NCBI RefSeq assembly: GCF_019703325.1
Contig: NZ_AP024819.1
Span: forward strand, 248,001-312,000
Direction of reading: 5' to 3'
Source: Helicobacter sp. NHP19-012
Lineage (GTDB): Bacteria; Campylobacterota; Campylobacteria; Campylobacterales; Helicobacteraceae
DNA length: 64,000 nucleotides
Below are positions 29,451-38,358 of this stretch, in pieces; within the stretch, counting starts at the first letter, position 1, and every line of letters begins with the position of its first letter. Under the pieces are notes generated by a model. That model saw only the letters and a program-made list of their open reading frames with translations, was not told where the DNA came from and made no database searches. The position numbers were made by a program, and so were the translations under genes.

Positions 29451-30199
29451 AAGTCGGGGTGTTTGACAGCGGGGTGGGGGGCTTAAGCGTTTTAGAAAGC
29501 CTATTAAAAGCCCGCTTGTTCGAGCATATTATCTATTATGGCGACACCGCCCGCGTGCCCTATGGCCCTAAAGACCCCGCCACGATCGCCAAATTCTCCC
29601 TAGAGGCGTTGGATTTCTTTTTGCCCTTTGACATTGACATGTTGATCGTGGCGTGCAATAGCGTGAGTGCGTGGGCTTTACCGGCAATGAGGGCTAAAAC
29701 AAAAATCCCCATTGTGGGCGTGATTGAGGCGGGGGTGTTAGCGATCACACAGAGCACGCCCAAAAACGCGCCCATTCTAGTGCTTGGCACTAAAGCGACC
29801 ATTAACTCCGGGCGTTATGCAAGAGAGCTTAAAGAGCAGGGCTATGACTTCGTGCAGAGTCTAGCCACGGGCTTATTCGTGCCCTTGATTGAAGAGGGGG
29901 TGCTAGAGGGCGCACTGCTAGAGGCGTGCATGCAGCATTACTTCACCCCCCTAACAAGCGCGCCGGCTGTGGTGGTGTTAGGTTGCACGCACTTTCCTTG
30001 GATTTCTACCCCCTTGCAAACCTATTTTAAAACCCGCTTCAATACCCCCGTGCGCTTGGTACATTCAGGCGAGGCGATCGTGGCGCGTCTAGAGCAAGTC
30101 TATGGCTTACGCCCACACACAGACACAAAACTAGAACTCTTTGCTAGCGGCGACAAGGGGCTTTTAGAGCAATTAGCTAAAACCCTAAAAGTTCTTTAA
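29447..30199 (+). CDS. murI: Glutamate racemase
   Basis: A 250-residue racemase that makes D-glutamate for peptidoglycan. [17 protein letters not shown] opens the protein; the two catalytic cysteines lie in [10 protein letters not shown] (about 68) and VLGCTHFPW (about 179). The start is a TTG inside the rho stop region (CTTGAAAG), so the genes overlap by four bases and are probably translationally coupled. The 3' gap to the convergent outer-membrane gene is 81 bases with no clear hairpin. Confidence 0.94.
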   Translation: MKVGVFDSGVGGLSVLESLLKARLFEHIIYYGDTARVPYGPKDPATIAKFSLEALDFFLPFDIDMLIVACNSVSAWALPAMRAKTKIPIVGVIEAGVLAITQSTPKNAPILVLGTKATINSGRYARELKEQGYDFVQSLATGLFVPLIEEGVLEGALLEACMQHYFTPLTSAPAVVVLGCTHFPWISTPLQTYFKTRFNTPVRLVHSGEAIVARLEQVYGLRPHTDTKLELFASGDKGLLEQLAKTLKVL

Positions 30200-30280
30200 T
30201 CGCCAAATCTCCATTCCATCCATACGGGCGGCTGGCGGTGCAAGGCGACGCGCTTAGGACTTGAAATAAGAGGGCACAAC

Positions 30281-31624
30281 TTAAATCTGCAAATCATAGC
30301 TGATCGAAGTCATCACATAACTACGATCTTGTGTAGTGGGGGCAAAATCGGGATTAGGGGCTTTAAAGTAAGCGACTTTATAGCCTCTGTGCATCATCAC
30401 TTCATAGCCATTGAGGCGTAGCATGAGGTGTATGTGCTTACCCCATTTATATTCACAAGTAAGCCCTAGACTTTGGGCATTGGCTCTTGGAGAAAAGGTG
30501 AGTTTACCTAGCAAATACCAAGAGAAATTGTTAAACTTGCCCCCCACTCTAGCGTGCAAAGTAAGGGCGTTGGCATCGTAAAGGTTGGTGTAAGCATCCT
30601 CATAGGGGGTGTCATCGGTCGTGTCAAAGGACACAGGCGAGCCATTCCAGCCCAGCTGGGCATTAGAGTTGCCAAAGTTTTTATACACACCCCAACCGAT
30701 GTAGTAGTTTTTGTAATACAGTCTTTGGCGCACGAGCAAAGTAGCGGTGTCTGTGCCGATTAAATTACCCCGATAGTAAGTCTTGGCTAGAGCGCGGCTG
30801 TAAATGGGAAACCATGCATAAATATCACTTTGGATTTTAAACTGCCCGGGGTTAAACACGGCACTTAACTGCACGCCCGGGGCATTGAAGTTCTTAGGGT
30901 AAAACCAAAAGAAAGGCATGAGAGTGAAGTGCTTGGTGTTATAAGCTAGGCTTATAGCGTGCATGCCGTAATTGACTCGTCTGCCATCGCTAAATTTATA
31001 GCTCACGGGGGCGTAGAAGTCGCGGATAAACTGGATGTTCGCTAAACCCCTGCCATAGGTGCTAAACCATCTAAGTTTGAATTTGCCTAAATGCAAAAAG
31101 AGGGTAAAGCCCTGATTGTAACCGCGCAAAAACAACGCTTCAGGGCTTAAATACCGCCCCGCCTTGATCCCAAAAATGTCTTTGTAGGTATAACTTAGAT
31201 AGGCGTTGTATAAAATGTAGTTTTTGGCGTGGGACTCGTCTTCTTCGCGTGTATGCCTCCAAGGGGCGTTCATTAAATAGCCCTCCCAACGCCCCATGTA
31301 ATACCAGTTTGCTGGCTCAAATATCCCGTTTTGATTCTTTAGAGCTTTAGTTGAATCGTAAGCAAGCCCCCCGATCTCTCCCCCAAGCCCCACTTCAAGT
31401 TTTTGATTCTCCACAGATTTAGGCAATAAATTCGCGTTCACTTCTAAAGCCCCGATTGTGGTTACATAACTGCCTGTGGGATAAAGCCCCTTATTTGTAT
31501 TAATAGGAGCATTGTTAAAGCCGATACGTGAGAAAGAGCCGACGCGCCCTGAGATTTTATAATCTAGGGCTTGTAGGTGTGTGGTCATTAGAGGGAGAAG
31601 AAGAGCGAGATTTTTTCCTTTCAA
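30281..31624 (-). CDS. Hof-family outer-membrane protein (first of tandem pair)
   Basis: A 447-residue outer-membrane barrel of the Helicobacter Hof family (PF02521 type). A signal peptide ends at about residue 19 (THLQA), followed by YKISGRVGSFSRIGFNN, YPTGSYVT and the mid-region YYMGRWEGYLMNAPW. Alternating aromatic and polar residues run to the end; the terminus SYDLQI lacks the usual final aromatic. It uses a TTG start, with AAAGGAG six bases upstream. It is a paralogue of the next gene, almost identical in its first mature segment. The ligand or role is unknown; the family includes porin-like proteins. Confidence 0.88.
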   Translation of the reverse strand: MKGKNLALLLPLMTTHLQALDYKISGRVGSFSRIGFNNAPINTNKGLYPTGSYVTTIGALEVNANLLPKSVENQKLEVGLGGEIGGLAYDSTKALKNQNGIFEPANWYYMGRWEGYLMNAPWRHTREEDESHAKNYILYNAYLSYTYKDIFGIKAGRYLSPEALFLRGYNQGFTLFLHLGKFKLRWFSTYGRGLANIQFIRDFYAPVSYKFSDGRRVNYGMHAISLAYNTKHFTLMPFFWFYPKNFNAPGVQLSAVFNPGQFKIQSDIYAWFPIYSRALAKTYYRGNLIGTDTATLLVRQRLYYKNYYIGWGVYKNFGNSNAQLGWNGSPVSFDTTDDTPYEDAYTNLYDANALTLHARVGGKFNNFSWYLLGKLTFSPRANAQSLGLTCEYKWGKHIHLMLRLNGYEVMMHRGYKVAYFKAPNPDFAPTTQDRSYVMTSISYDLQI

Positions 31625-31661
31625 CTCAGCTCCTTTTGTTGTGGAGTTGTGTAAGAAATGA

Positions 31662-31667
31662 ATTATA
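31662..31667 (-). promoter_or_regulatory. -10 element between the two outer-membrane genes
   Basis: On the minus strand TATTATATAATTC contains a perfect TATAAT, 38 bases upstream of the TTG start of the 30281-31624 gene. It suggests that the two paralogues can be transcribed separately. The 55-base gap is otherwise A/T-rich. Confidence 0.55.
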
Positions 31668-31679
31668 TAATAAAAACTC

Positions 31680-33041
31680 TTAAAAGTCGTAGCCTACGGA
31701 GGTCATTATATAGCTGCGATCTTGGGTGTTGGCGAGAAATTTTGGGTTGTAGCCTACAGAAAAATCCCCCACTTTATAACCCCTATGTATGCTAACTTCG
31801 TAGCCATTGATTTTAAACATCAAATGGGTGCGTTTGTTTAAGTCATATCTTAAGGTCAGCATGAGGCTTTTAGAGTCGTCTCTAGGTGATTGTATGACTT
31901 TACCTAGAAGTTGCCAGGAAAAGTTTTGGTACTTAAAGCCCACATAGCCAAAGACCGTAAGAGAGTTCGCATTGTATAGATTAGAATAAGCTTTTGCATA
32001 GGGGGTGTTGTCTTTGGTGCCAAAGGGGACGGGTAAACCGGTCCAGCCAATACACGCGCTAGCATTGCCAAAGTTTTTATACACCCCCCAACCAAAGTTA
32101 TAGTGATCTATTATGTTGAAGTGTTGGTAGATGAGTAGGCTAGCCGTGTCTGTCCCCACCAATGCACTCCTAAAGTATCTGTGTGCCATATAGGAGTCAT
32201 AAATAGGGAACCACGCATAAAAGTGGGTGTGGATTGTCCAACTATGGGTATGGACTAAATCAAAGTCAAATTGCAACCCCGGGGCGGTGTAAAGCTTGGG
32301 GTAAAACCACACAAAGGGCATGAGAGTTAGATGTTTGTGTTTGTAGATAAGACTTAAAGAGTGCAGCCCGTAGTTGGTGTGGCGGCCATCGGCAAATTTG
32401 TAGCTGATGGGGGCGTAGAAGTCGCGGATATACTGTAGGTTAGAGCGTGCCCGCCCATAGGAACTAAACCACTGCAAGGTCCATTCACCAAAGTGCAAAA
32501 AGATTTGGATACCCTGGTTGTACCCGCTTAAGAAAAGCGCGCGGCTTCTGTAACGCCCAAGTTTAAAACCAAAATGATCTTTATAGCTGTAGTCTAAATA
32601 TAGGGTGTGCAGCACAAAATCGCGCGCATGCATGGCGGTTTCATAACGGGAGTGCTTCCAAGGAGCGTCCATAAAATAGCCCTCCCAACGCCCCATGTAA
32701 TAATAGTTTGCCGGCAAAAAACCCTTTTCTAGCCCGCTCGTGTCTGTTAAAACCCGCGTGGAGTCATAGGTTAAAGCCCCGATCTCTGCCCCTATCGCCG
32801 CTTTTAGTTTGTGGTTTTTTACAGATTTGGGCAAGAGATCCACGCCAAGTTGCAAAGATCCCACTAAGGTTACATAACTGCCCGTGGGGTAAATCCCTTT
32901 TGCTGTGTTGATGGGGCTGTTGTTAAAGCCAATGCGGGAGAACGAGCCCACCTGCCCCGAGATTTTATAATTTAGGGCGTGCAGTTGAGTAGCAAAAGTA
33001 GAGAAAGACAAGGTGCAGAAGGTGAGGACTTTTTGTATCAA
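31680..33041 (-). CDS. Hof-family outer-membrane protein (second of tandem pair)
   Basis: A 453-residue paralogue of the neighbouring barrel, with a signal peptide (MIQKVLTFCTLSFSTFATQLHA) and YKISGQVGSFSRIGFNN directly after it. YYMGRWEGYFMDAPW, GRYRSRALFLSGYNQG and the C-terminal SYIMTSVGYDF follow; the final phenylalanine is the typical outer-membrane insertion signal. The only plausible start in frame is TTG at 33041, since a nearby ATG at 33051 is out of frame. Differences between the copies concentrate in the likely surface loops, suggesting duplication and divergence. Confidence 0.87.
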   Translation of the reverse strand: MIQKVLTFCTLSFSTFATQLHALNYKISGQVGSFSRIGFNNSPINTAKGIYPTGSYVTLVGSLQLGVDLLPKSVKNHKLKAAIGAEIGALTYDSTRVLTDTSGLEKGFLPANYYYMGRWEGYFMDAPWKHSRYETAMHARDFVLHTLYLDYSYKDHFGFKLGRYRSRALFLSGYNQGIQIFLHFGEWTLQWFSSYGRARSNLQYIRDFYAPISYKFADGRHTNYGLHSLSLIYKHKHLTLMPFVWFYPKLYTAPGLQFDFDLVHTHSWTIHTHFYAWFPIYDSYMAHRYFRSALVGTDTASLLIYQHFNIIDHYNFGWGVYKNFGNASACIGWTGLPVPFGTKDNTPYAKAYSNLYNANSLTVFGYVGFKYQNFSWQLLGKVIQSPRDDSKSLMLTLRYDLNKRTHLMFKINGYEVSIHRGYKVGDFSVGYNPKFLANTQDRSYIMTSVGYDF

Positions 33042-33078
33042 ACAAGGCCATAAATCTATGAGATTGTGTAAAATATGG

Positions 33079-33084
33079 ATTATA
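33079..33084 (-). promoter_or_regulatory. -10 element of the second outer-membrane gene
   Basis: The minus strand reads TTGTATAATCC, a perfect TATAAT 38 bases from the TTG start at 33041. The spacing equals that of the sister gene, in line with duplication of promoter and gene together. Confidence 0.55.
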
Positions 33085-33149
33085 CAATAAAATTATTTTG
33101 GTTTTGCCTTGAGATAAACAACCATTTTCATAAGAATCTAAGATTTGGC

Positions 33150-33566
33150 ATGCTAGAATGCGTGCGGTTTTTAGGAAAACGTAGGGAGTTGTTCGATGGG
33201 GTATTTAAGCCATTAATTTTGGCGGCTCTAGTGAGCCGTCTGTCTGCGTATGTGGCTGTGGGGTATGCTGAAGGTAAGCAAGTACCTTTGCGCCCTATGA
33301 AGTTAACCGTGCTGAGTGTGCAGGCTCTAGCAAGTGCCAAACAAAAGCAGCAGCTTTTAGAGAAGCGGATAGTGCAAGAGGCGATTTTGGCGACCGAGCG
33401 TGTCCTTAAGCGTCTAGCCACTTATAGGGCTTTAGATATACGCTCAGATCAGTACGATGGGTTTGTGGGCAAATGCCAAAAGCATGTCAATGTTTACTTT
33501 CCCATCAGTAACGCCTCCACGGAGTTGCAGAGTGATTACCATGTCAGTTTCCATTGGCGCTTTTAG
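33150..33566 (+). CDS. Small exported protein of unknown function
   Basis: A 138-residue frame from ATG 33150, divergent from the outer-membrane pair. It has a basic start ([14 protein letters not shown]) and a hydrophobic stretch ([20 protein letters not shown], about 21-40) resembling a signal peptide or anchor. Next comes a helical segment rich in Lys, Gln and Leu, then [14 protein letters not shown] and a terminal YHVSFHWRF. The final Phe recalls small outer-membrane proteins. The frame is open from 33075, and the start is uncertain as no strong ribosome site is seen. It overlaps the convergent mnmA end by four bases. Function not recognised. Confidence 0.5.
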   Translation: MLECVRFLGKRRELFDGVFKPLILAALVSRLSAYVAVGYAEGKQVPLRPMKLTVLSVQALASAKQKQQLLEKRIVQEAILATERVLKRLATYRALDIRSDQYDGFVGKCQKHVNVYFPISNASTELQSDYHVSFHWRF

Positions 33567-34603
33567 GCGCTCTTGGTAATGATCCCTCCGCCTAGCACGC
33601 AATCTTTTTCGTAGACCACAAGAGCTTGCCCTAGAGCCACGCCATAGACGGGTTCGTTAAAGTGGGCTTTGATGGTGTCGCCCTCTAGGTGCACTTGGGC
33701 TTTGGTGGGTGTGCTTCTATAGCGCACTTTCACTAGATACTCCCCTTCTTTAAAGCTTTCAGGTAGGGATTTGTTCTCAGCCTCTAGGTTGAAAACCGCC
33801 AAATCTTGCTTTTCGCCCACAATGATCTCGTTTTTAGTTGCGTCAATGCCCACCACAAAGTGCGGCGTGTGTGCGCCCTTCACGCTAAAGCCCTTACGCT
33901 TGCCGATGGTGTAGTGCATGTAGCCCTTGTGTGTGCCCACTACCTGTCCGCTTAAATCTCTAACCACCCCCTCACAATCCACTTCTATATGTTCTTTAAG
34001 CGTGTCGATATAGGATTTCTCCACAAAACAAATTTCTTGTGACTCTTTATAACTCTGTAAATCCCCCAAAAAGGGCATGGCTGCTAGGGCTTTGGGTTTG
34101 ATTTCGCTTTTAAGCAAATCGCCTAGGGGGAAGAGCAGCGCGTCTATCGCCCTTTGAGGTAGGGCGTATAAAAAATAGCTCTGATCCTTGCTTAAATCAG
34201 CGGCTTCTCTAATCCTTAGCATCCCCTGCACCTGCTCTAAACGGGCGTAATGTCCTGTGGCGATCTTCTCACAGCCCTTACTTAGGGCAAAGTCCAACCC
34301 TAGCCCAAATTTCATCAAGGGGTTACACAGGGCGCAGGGGTTTGGGGTTTGCCCCATTTTGTAGGTGTCTATGAAGGCTCGATACACCTTCTCTTTAAAC
34401 GCCTCCTTTAAATCCACCACCTCAAAGGGGATCTTCAAAAACTTGGCCACCGCCTCGCAATTTTTAATGTAGTGGGCGTGTTTTTCCTCCTTGCTATGCA
34501 ATTTCAAATACACCCCTAATAGGTCGTGTCCGGCTTGTTTCAACAAATACGCGCTATAAGAGCTATCCACCCCTCCGCTCATCAAAACAGCGATTTTCAT
34601 CAT
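33563..34603 (-). CDS. mnmA: tRNA-specific 2-thiouridylase MnmA
   Basis: A 346-residue enzyme that thiolates U34 of tRNAs for Lys, Glu and Gln. The PP-loop [18 protein letters not shown], the first catalytic Cys in [14 protein letters not shown] (about 92-105), GHYARLE and the second Cys in SQEICFV (about 190) are intact, as is GKRKGFSV. The start ATG at 34603 overlaps the reconstructed stop of the motE-like gene as ATGA. In H. pylori mnmA lies elsewhere, so this junction is a rearrangement. Confidence 0.95.
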   Translation of the reverse strand: MMKIAVLMSGGVDSSYSAYLLKQAGHDLLGVYLKLHSKEEKHAHYIKNCEAVAKFLKIPFEVVDLKEAFKEKVYRAFIDTYKMGQTPNPCALCNPLMKFGLGLDFALSKGCEKIATGHYARLEQVQGMLRIREAADLSKDQSYFLYALPQRAIDALLFPLGDLLKSEIKPKALAAMPFLGDLQSYKESQEICFVEKSYIDTLKEHIEVDCEGVVRDLSGQVVGTHKGYMHYTIGKRKGFSVKGAHTPHFVVGIDATKNEIIVGEKQDLAVFNLEAENKSLPESFKEGEYLVKVRYRSTPTKAQVHLEGDTIKAHFNEPVYGVALGQALVVYEKDCVLGGGIITKSA

Positions 34604-35279
34604 TCATCCTCATCTTTGGGTTTAGGCGGTGGGGGGGTGGGGGTGGGGCTTTAAAAGGGGGTCCTTTTTGCAGCATTTCGGTCAAACTCGCCGCCTTGGC
34701 TGGGTCCATCTTGGCTAAGATTTTGCCCATGTCTTTTGCCTCTAATTTAGATAAAATCGTGGCAGCCTGATCGACGGGCATGTCTTGCAAAATGGGCGCA
34801 GCTTTGGAGTCCTTCATTTTGGCGTAGGTCGTGGCGACTTTGGAAGTGCTCGCCTCTTTGATTTCTTTTAGTAGTTTCTCGTTTTGCGCCATAAGTTTTT
34901 TTAGATCCTTTTCTTTTTGTGCTTGCAGGTCCTTAAACGCCTTCTCTTTTGTCTCAAATTCTTTTAAGCGGGTGTCTAAGGCTTTTTCCCTCGCGGCGAC
35001 TTTGGCGTTGCGCTGATCTAAGAGGCTTTGAGTCTGCTCTTGCAAATTCTGCAGGGTAAGCGCGCGCTCTTGCAAGAGTTGTAGTTGGTTGTTGATCTCG
35101 GCTTTGCGGGATTCAAAAATGGCGTTGCATTGCAAAAACTGCTGGGACTTGGCGTTTGCACCCTTGGGGGTTTCTGGGCTAGAAAAGGATCTGGCGGGGG
35201 GGTTTTTTGTGCTCTGCGGAGCGGGCGCATCTGCTAAGAGTAGCCCCACGCACACCGCATAAAGAGCAAGGCTACGCAC
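34600..35279 (-). CDS. motE: MotE-like periplasmic chaperone protein, frame broken near the end
   Basis: An exported protein with a signal peptide ([15 protein letters not shown]), a long coiled coil (about residues 55-145, rich in Glu, Lys, Gln) and a MgtE-N-like domain ([22 protein letters not shown]). This matches MotE of Campylobacterota, a chaperone for the MotC flagellar disk protein, and H. pylori HP0257. Read directly, the tail becomes [15 protein letters not shown]. One extra base in the G7 run at 34631-34637 restores a Pro-rich end followed by KPKDEDE and a stop at 34600 that overlaps mnmA. The restored product has about 226 residues. Confidence 0.75.
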
Positions 35280-35706
35280 GGCGCGCCTTTTGTTTGCGGT
35301 AAAAGACCTCAGATCCGATTGCGTCCATTTGTTTCGCCTCCTCTTTCTCCAGCTTTTGCGCCATTTTTTTGAGCTCTAGGGTGTATAAATACTGCAATTT
35401 CTCATATTCTATACACGCATTTTTATAGAGTTCCCTTAAGTGGGTGTCTATGCCCTTAAGCTCGCTGATCTCTAGCCCCACTTGGTCTATGGCATATAGG
35501 TAGTTCTTTTTGAGGCTATTACACTGGGCGAAGGCGGCCATGTTGGCTTGCATGGGCACGCCTAGAGTGTTGAGTTCGCTAATCAAGCCTTGTTGTTCCT
35601 CTTGCTTGGCGTGGATTTTAGAGAGGTTGGCGGCAATGTCTGCCTCACAGCGTTGCATGGCTTGCTTTTTGACATGCACTAGGGCTTTAAAGGTCTTCAA
35701 GTTCAT
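35272..35706 (-). CDS. fliJ: FliJ-like flagellar export protein
   Basis: A 144-residue, almost wholly helical protein rich in Lys, Glu, Gln and Leu, as expected of the coiled-coil FliJ stalk of the flagellar export ATPase. It lies between purA and the motE-like gene, the place of the FliJ-like HP0256 in H. pylori, and overlaps both neighbours by a few bases. Sequence alone is weak because coiled coils resemble one another; the call rests largely on context. Confidence 0.7.
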   Translation of the reverse strand: MNLKTFKALVHVKKQAMQRCEADIAANLSKIHAKQEEQQGLISELNTLGVPMQANMAAFAQCNSLKKNYLYAIDQVGLEISELKGIDTHLRELYKNACIEYEKLQYLYTLELKKMAQKLEKEEAKQMDAIGSEVFYRKQKARRA

Positions 35707-36907
35707 GGCAACAGCACCATGTTTTCGCGCTGTGGGCTGGTAGAGATAGAGCTGATTTTCACCCCGATGAGCTCTTGCAGGGCGAGGATATACTCCTTAG
35801 CCTCTTTAGGCAGGGCGTTGAACTCACCCACCCCCGCACTGCGCTCCCACCCCCTAAAGCGCTTGTAAATGGGCTTTGCCCCCTCCAAACTGGGGTTAGA
35901 GTTCTCATAGCCCACGCCCACTAAAATTTCCTCTAAGCCATCCAAGACATCGAGCTTCATTAAAGCAAGTTCACTGCACCCATTGAGGCGGCAAGCGTAT
36001 TTGACCGCCACCGCGTCAAAATACCCGCACCGCCTCGCTCTGTTTGTGGTGGTGCCATACTCATGCCCCTTTTCTCTCAAATACGCCCCCACCTGCCCTA
36101 AATCCTCTGTGGGAAAGGGCCCTAGCCCCACGCGCGTGCAATACGCCTTAGCCACCCCAATGATTTTATCAATATCTTTCACGCTAAGCCCGCTCCCACT
36201 GCACGCCCCCGCTGCAATCGTGGTCGAGCTAGTTACAAAGGGGTAAGTGCCAAAATCCACATCGAGCATGCTCCCCTGCGCGCCCTCTAGTAAAATCTTT
36301 TGGTTTTGATCCACCGCCTCCCATAAAAGCGCAGTGGTGTCTGTGGTGTAGGGCAACACCTGAGGCGCATAAGCCATTAAATAATCTTCAAGGGCTGCGA
36401 GCGTGGGCAGGTCTGGGGTGTTGGCGTGTGCGCTTAGGTGGTAGGCGAGCTTGTCTTTTAAGAGTTTGGGCTCTCTTAAATCCCCCACTCTAAGCCCCAC
36501 CCGTCCGATCTTGTCTTGATAAGCGGCCCAATGCCCTTCTTGGTCGTGCCGATCGCGCTTTGGGTGCCCTCGGTGCGGACATCTTGCATGGGGTGGTGGG
36601 GCAAGATCAAATGCGCCCGATCGCTCACAAACAGCCGCCCCTTTAAATCTCCAAAGGGCTGCATTTCCTCCACCAAAGCGTCCAAAGCCACCACCACACC
36701 ATTACCAATCACATTTTTACACTGCGGGTAAAGCACGCCCGAGGGGATCAAGTGCAGGGCGTGGGTCTTGCCCTTAGCCACGATCGTGTGTCCCGCGTTG
36801 TGTCCGCCTTGAAAGCGCACCACAAAATCGTAATTAGGGGCCAGCCGATCGACTAACTTGCCCTTGCCCTCATCGCCCCACTGCACCCCCACAACTACAT
36901 CAGCCAT
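35703..36907 (-). CDS. purA: Adenylosuccinate synthetase, frame broken
   Basis: The first enzyme of AMP synthesis from IMP. The N-terminal part has [17 protein letters not shown] and [11 protein letters not shown]; the rest, in another frame, has [18 protein letters not shown] and [18 protein letters not shown]. The break follows GTTKKGIGP: reading [12 protein letters not shown] needs one more base at the G2 at 36525-36526 (GGGCCC on the coding strand). The repaired protein has about 401 residues. ATG 36907 is chosen because AAAGGAAG precedes it. PurA is normally essential without purine supply, so a base error is likelier than a pseudogene. Confidence 0.92.
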
Positions 36908-36918
36908 TTCACTTCCTT

Positions 36919-37854
36919 TCACATAAAGAGCGAATGCACGCTCTCGTTGTGGTAAATCCTGCGGATCACCTCAGCAAACAAGGGAGCAACACTTAGCACC
37001 GTGATTTTGGCGTGCTTGCCCTTGTGCGGGATCGAGTTGCTCACCACCACCTCATCCAGCGCACTCTCTTGAATCCGTTTAATGGCGTTGCCACTCAGCA
37101 CCGCATGCGTGCCGATCGCCATCACCGAGTGCGCCCCCCTAGCCTTTAACATCGCTGCCGCCTTGCAAATGGTGCCTGCAGTATCGACCATGTCGTCGAT
37201 CAAAATCACATCGCGTTTATTGACATCGCCGATGATGTTCATCACCTCCGCCTCGTTGGCGCGCTCGCGGCGTTTATCCACAATGACTAAATCCAACCCC
37301 ATTTGGCTAGCAAAATACCTAGCCCTTGACACCCCGCCAATATCCGGGCTCGCCACAATGGGGTTTTTAAACGCCCGCGACAAAATGTAATCCCTAAAGA
37401 CGATCGAGCCGTAAAGATTATCCACCGGGATGTTAAAAAAGCCCTGGATTTGCCCGGCGTGTAAGTCCATGGTGATGATGCGATCGATCTGCACACTTTG
37501 CATTAAATCCGCCACAAGTTTAGCGCTGATGGGCACCCTGGGCGCGGCTTTACGATCCTGCCTAGCGTAGCCAAAGTAGGGAATCACGGCGGTGATCGAA
37601 CTCGCGCTGCTGCGCTTGAGCGCGTCTACCATGATCAAAAGTTCCATTAGGTTGTCGTTCACCGGGGCGCAAGTGGGCTGGATGATACACACATCGCGCC
37701 CCCTCACCGACTCGCTGATCTGCACATTGATCTCCCCATCGCTAAAATGCCCCAAGATCGCCTTAGACAAGCCCACATTTAAATGCCGCGCCACTTCCTT
37801 GCTAAAACTCGGGTGTGCGCTCCCGCTAAAGATTTTAAAACTGCGCGTTCTCAT
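36919..37854 (-). CDS. prs: Ribose-phosphate pyrophosphokinase
   Basis: A 311-residue PRPP synthase feeding nucleotide, histidine and tryptophan synthesis. The sequence shows [54 protein letters not shown], and the PRPP-binding [19 protein letters not shown]. It opens a minus-strand block with a HIT protein, murF, a hydrolase and ddl, equal to H. pylori HP0742-HP0738. It is placed just upstream of purA, although in H. pylori the two lie apart. Confidence 0.97.
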   Translation of the reverse strand: MRTRSFKIFSGSAHPSFSKEVARHLNVGLSKAILGHFSDGEINVQISESVRGRDVCIIQPTCAPVNDNLMELLIMVDALKRSSASSITAVIPYFGYARQDRKAAPRVPISAKLVADLMQSVQIDRIITMDLHAGQIQGFFNIPVDNLYGSIVFRDYILSRAFKNPIVASPDIGGVSRARYFASQMGLDLVIVDKRRERANEAEVMNIIGDVNKRDVILIDDMVDTAGTICKAAAMLKARGAHSVMAIGTHAVLSGNAIKRIQESALDEVVVSNSIPHKGKHAKITVLSVAPLFAEVIRRIYHNESVHSLFM

Positions 37855-38349
37855 TTAAACTCCTACAAAGTGATCCACTGCTTTGGCTTTCAGCGTGGTG
37901 TAAATCTCTTCAAAGTCCACTCCATAAACACGGGTTTGGGCGATGCTTGTCATAAAATTCGTGTCCTTGGCAAAACGGGGGACCAAGTGCCCGTGCAAAT
38001 GCGGCGCAATGCCCGCCCCCCCTGCGTCTTTGATATTAAAGCCCAAATTCACGCCTTGAGCCCCAAAGGCATACAAGAGCTGCACCCCCTCATACAGGCG
38101 TTTTTGTAGGTGCAACCACAGCTCTAGCCCTAAGCCCTCTGGGCTGTCTTGGTGGGTGTGCGGGATCACCATGAAATGCCCGGGGGTGTAGGGGTAGCGG
38201 TTCATCACCACAAAACACAAAGAATCTCTAAAGAGCACATGGTTTTTAAGGTCATCTTTAGGATTCTGGCTAATGGCGCAAAAGACACATTCAGGCGCAT
38301 TTTCCCCCACGAGGTAGGGGCTGCGCCACGGGGCGTATAGGTGGTCCAT
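37855..38349 (-). CDS. HIT family nucleotide hydrolase or transferase
   Basis: A 164-residue HIT protein. The catalytic triad HLHGHLVPR lies near residue 122; CVFC near 22 and an early His may bind zinc, as in Ap4A phosphorylase-like HIT proteins. The start ATG 38349 is favoured over GTG 38352 because AAGGAAG lies at the right distance. The start of prs comes directly after its stop. The substrate cannot be told from sequence. Confidence 0.87.
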   Translation of the reverse strand: MDHLYAPWRSPYLVGENAPECVFCAISQNPKDDLKNHVLFRDSLCFVVMNRYPYTPGHFMVIPHTHQDSPEGLGLELWLHLQKRLYEGVQLLYAFGAQGVNLGFNIKDAGGAGIAPHLHGHLVPRFAKDTNFMTSIAQTRVYGVDFEEIYTTLKAKAVDHFVGV

Positions 38350-38358
38350 CACACTTCC

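Noticed and set aside
30200..30280. Terminator hairpin between murI and the outer-membrane gene
   Set aside because: GC-rich repeats are present but no stem with a T-run could be paired.
37082..37390. Open frame opposite prs
   Set aside because: It lies fully inside prs on the other strand and looks like no known family, as do the many other antisense frames in the window.
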